Positions 62,294-64,000 of a stretch of DNA of 64,000 nucleotides are shown in pieces. Made by a program: the position numbers and the translations under genes. Numbering within the stretch: the first letter of the stretch is position 1; every line of letters starts with the position of its first letter. The notes below the pieces were generated by a model. The model was given only the letters and a program-made list of their open reading frames with translations, did not search any database and was not told the origin of the DNA. Source of the DNA: Sphingomonadales bacterium UBA6157 (GTDB lineage Bacteria; Pseudomonadota; Alphaproteobacteria; Sphingomonadales; Sphingomonadaceae); the NCBI GenBank assembly GCA_002423025.1, contig DIUN01000048.1:38407-102406 (forward strand). The letters are read 5' to 3'.

Positions 62294-63139
62294 ATGACGT
62301 TGACCGATTCCAATACCAGCCGTTTCGCAACGGTCGATGGCCTCAAGATTCATTACCACGACGCTGGCAGCGGCTTTCCGGTTATCTTTATTCATGGTGG
62401 CGGCCCGGGCGCTTCCGGCTGGAGCAACTTCAACCGAAACATCCAGGCGTTTGCCGCAAACTGGCGCGTGATCATCATTGATCTGCCAGGCTTTGGCCAG
62501 TCGGACCATAAGGTGCCGGTCGATGGCGTGTTTGCCTCTTATGCTGAGACGACCATCGGCCTGATGAACGTACTCGGGCTGGAAAAGGCCCATATCGTCG
62601 GCAATTCGCTGGGTGGCGGCACCGCCCTCATGATGGCCATCAAGCACCCGGATCGGGTGCAGGGCATCGTGATGATGGGCACGGCAGGCAGTCTGCCGGT
62701 GTTCGGTCTTTTCCCGAGCGAAGGCCAGCGCAAGCTTTCGGCCTTTTACGAAGGCGAGGGCGGTCCGACGATCGAGAAGCTGCGTGATTTCATTCACTCG
62801 CTCGTGTTCGATCCGAGCATGGTCAGCGAAGCGATGCTGCAGCAGCGCTTCGAAGTGGCGACGCGCCCGGAGGTCATCGCGAACCCACCGCTCAAGTTCA
62901 AGGGCGGCAAGCCTTTTGAGGATCTCTGGAGCCTCGACCTGCGTAGCGTGCAGCATCAGATCATGCTGGTGAATGGTCGGGAAGACCGGGTGACCCCCGT
63001 TGATGCGAACTTCCTGCTGCTCAAGTTGCTGCCGAACGCACGGCTTTATGTGATCCCGCAATGTGGGCATTGGGCGCAGTGGGAGAAGCCGGTCGAGTTC
63101 AACGCGACAGTCCACAACTTCCTGCAGCTCAGCAACTAG
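62294..63139 (+). CDS. alpha/beta hydrolase, meta-cleavage-product hydrolase type (second copy)
   Basis: A 281-residue MhpC/BphD-like C-C hydrolase. The oxyanion region is FIHGGGPGASGWSNFNRN, the nucleophile is in VGNSLGGGTALMMAIKHP, the acid in VNGREDRVTPVD and the His in PQCGHWAQWEKPVEFN. HGGGPGASGW is characteristic of meta-cleavage product hydrolases. The ATG at 62294 has CAGGAGCC upstream. It is the last gene of the IclR operon and ends at an intrinsic terminator. It differs clearly in sequence from the hydrolase at 55685, so the operons encode two distinct enzymes. Confidence 0.9.
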   Translation: MTLTDSNTSRFATVDGLKIHYHDAGSGFPVIFIHGGGPGASGWSNFNRNIQAFAANWRVIIIDLPGFGQSDHKVPVDGVFASYAETTIGLMNVLGLEKAHIVGNSLGGGTALMMAIKHPDRVQGIVMMGTAGSLPVFGLFPSEGQRKLSAFYEGEGGPTIEKLRDFIHSLVFDPSMVSEAMLQQRFEVATRPEVIANPPLKFKGGKPFEDLWSLDLRSVQHQIMLVNGREDRVTPVDANFLLLKLLPNARLYVIPQCGHWAQWEKPVEFNATVHNFLQLSN

Positions 63140-63167
63140 ACAACGGGCTGCTACGTACCGGAAATGC

Positions 63168-63195
63168 GGCCCCGGCTTCGGCCGGGGCCTTTTTC
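63168..63195 (+). terminator. intrinsic terminator of the IclR operon
   Basis: A perfect 9-bp stem GGCCCCGGC / GCCGGGGCC with a TTCG loop is followed by six T residues, 29 bp after the hydrolase stop. Confidence 0.92.
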
Positions 63196-63211
63196 TTGTG
63201 GCGCTTAACGC

Positions 63212-64000
63212 CTAGCCGGCGTTTTCGCGCGCCTGGCGAAGGTCCAGCGCTACATCGACGATCATGTCCTCCTGTCCGCCGACCATGCGGCGGCGGCCCA
63301 ACTCCACCAGGATGTCGCGCGTGTCGATGCCATAGTCCTCGCTGGCCTTTTCGGCGTGGCGCAAAAAGCTGGAATAGACCCCGGCATAGCCAAGGCTGAG
63401 CGTCTCGCGGTCTACCCGTACCGGGCGGTCCTGCAGGGGGCGCACCAGCGTCTCGGCCGCATCCATCAGTTTGTAAAGATCGCAGCCGTGCTTCCAACCC
63501 TTGCGCTCGATGGCTGCGATAAAGACTTCCAGCGGGGCATTGCCGGCTCCGGCTCCCATGCCGGCGAGGCTGGCATCGACGCGGATTGCGCCGGCCTGCA
63601 CGCCCACTATGGAGTTGGCTACGCCGAGCGAGAGATTGTGATGGGCATGAATGCCGCGCTCTGTCTCGGGCTTGAGCAACCTATCATAGGCTTCGCAGCG
63701 GGCTCGATAGCCATCCATATCGAGGGCGCCGCCGCTGTCGGTCACATAGATGCAGGTTGCTCCATAGCTTTCCATCAGCTTTGCCTGCGATGCGAGTGCT
63801 TCCGGCTCGATCATGTGGCCCATCATCAAAAAGCCGACTGTGTCCATCCCCAGGTCGCGTGCTGCCATGATGTGCTGGCGCGACACGTCAGCCTCTGTGC
63901 AGTGGGTGGCGACGCGCACTGAACGCACGCCGAGTGAATAGGCGTGCTTCAAGTCTTCCACCGTGCCGATGCCTGGCAGCAGCAGAGTCGTGAGCCGTGC
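63212..64000 (-). CDS. 4-hydroxy-2-oxovalerate aldolase, 3' part
   Basis: The C-terminal ~262 residues of the BphI/MhpE/AmnG-type aldolase that splits 4-hydroxy-2-oxovalerate into pyruvate and acetaldehyde. The frame runs open to the right edge, so the start is missing. The first visible residues read ARLTTLLLPGIGTVEDLK, then VRVATHCTEADVS, the metal-binding HAHHNLSLGVANS and DASLAGMGAGAGNAPLE. Its partner acetaldehyde dehydrogenase and the 2-oxopent-4-enoate hydratase would be expected beyond the edge. It completes the lower meta-cleavage route begun by the amn genes and is convergent with the IclR operon terminator. Confidence 0.94.
   Translation of the reverse strand, partial: ARLTTLLLPGIGTVEDLKHAYSLGVRSVRVATHCTEADVSRQHIMAARDLGMDTVGFLMMGHMIEPEALASQAKLMESYGATCIYVTDSGGALDMDGYRARCEAYDRLLKPETERGIHAHHNLSLGVANSIVGVQAGAIRVDASLAGMGAGAGNAPLEVFIAAIERKGWKHGCDLYKLMDAAETLVRPLQDRPVRVDRETLSLGYAGVYSSFLRHAEKASEDYGIDTRDILVELGRRRMVGGQEDMIVDVALDLRQARENAG

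Overview
The window (64 kb, GC-rich) looks like chromosomal DNA of an alphaproteobacterium of the Sphingomonadales. The basis is the overall codon usage, a TonB-dependent receptor with an aromatic-degradation cluster, and an exosortase/EpsI exopolysaccharide locus with a small accessory membrane protein that I associate with the sphingomonad XrtV system. No insertion sequence, integrase, phage gene or CRISPR array was recognised.

Layout. (1) 1-5.5 kb holds housekeeping genes: the 3' part of lon, an HU gene, tRNA-Val(CAC), a glycine-zipper envelope protein, dps and nhaA. (2) 5.5-22.9 kb is an exopolysaccharide locus built around a divergent promoter near 13.4 kb. The leftward arm runs ATPase, two family-2 glycosyltransferases, an EpsD-like lipoprotein and rfbA-C-D-B for dTDP-L-rhamnose. 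The rightward arm runs an outer-membrane barrel protein, a Wza-like exporter, a chain-length protein, a BY-kinase-like protein without its P-loop lysine, an exosortase and EpsI. An accessory gene, the priming sugar transferase and a Wzx-type flippase follow. (3) 23.1-32.4 kb carries two giant fusion genes 11 bp apart. They are recognisable as propionyl-CoA synthase (1857 aa) and bifunctional malonyl-CoA reductase (1228 aa), the signature enzymes of the 3-hydroxypropionate bicycle. Together they would convert malonyl-CoA to propionyl-CoA. (4) 32.4-64 kb is a dense catabolic region. It contains a 2-aminophenol meta-cleavage set (amnB, A, C, E on the plus strand, amnD on the minus strand), iorA/iorB with a cyclase-family gene and a divergent MarR regulator, a malonyl-CoA synthetase (matB), a maleate isomerase and more regulators. 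It also has a CarAa-type Rieske oxygenase operon (oxygenase, reductase, extradiol dioxygenase, hydrolase, amidase, M20 hydrolase), a TonB receptor, and an IclR-led operon (Cys-less racemase-fold protein, RutA-like flavoenzyme, second meta-cleavage-type hydrolase). The 3' part of a 4-hydroxy-2-oxovalerate aldolase gene enters from the right edge.

How the parts may work together (inference). The Rieske/extradiol/hydrolase genes plus the amidases suggest stepwise attack on an N-containing aromatic compound whose identity the sequence does not give. The amn genes take 2-aminophenol to 2-oxopent-4-enoate, and the aldolase would finish that branch with pyruvate and acetaldehyde. The hydratase and acetaldehyde dehydrogenase are not in the window. 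MatB could feed malonate into the malonyl-CoA to propionyl-CoA route. Several short palindromes lie in the promoter regions of these operons. One perfect hairpin buries the ribosome binding site of the cyclase gene at 32.47 kb.
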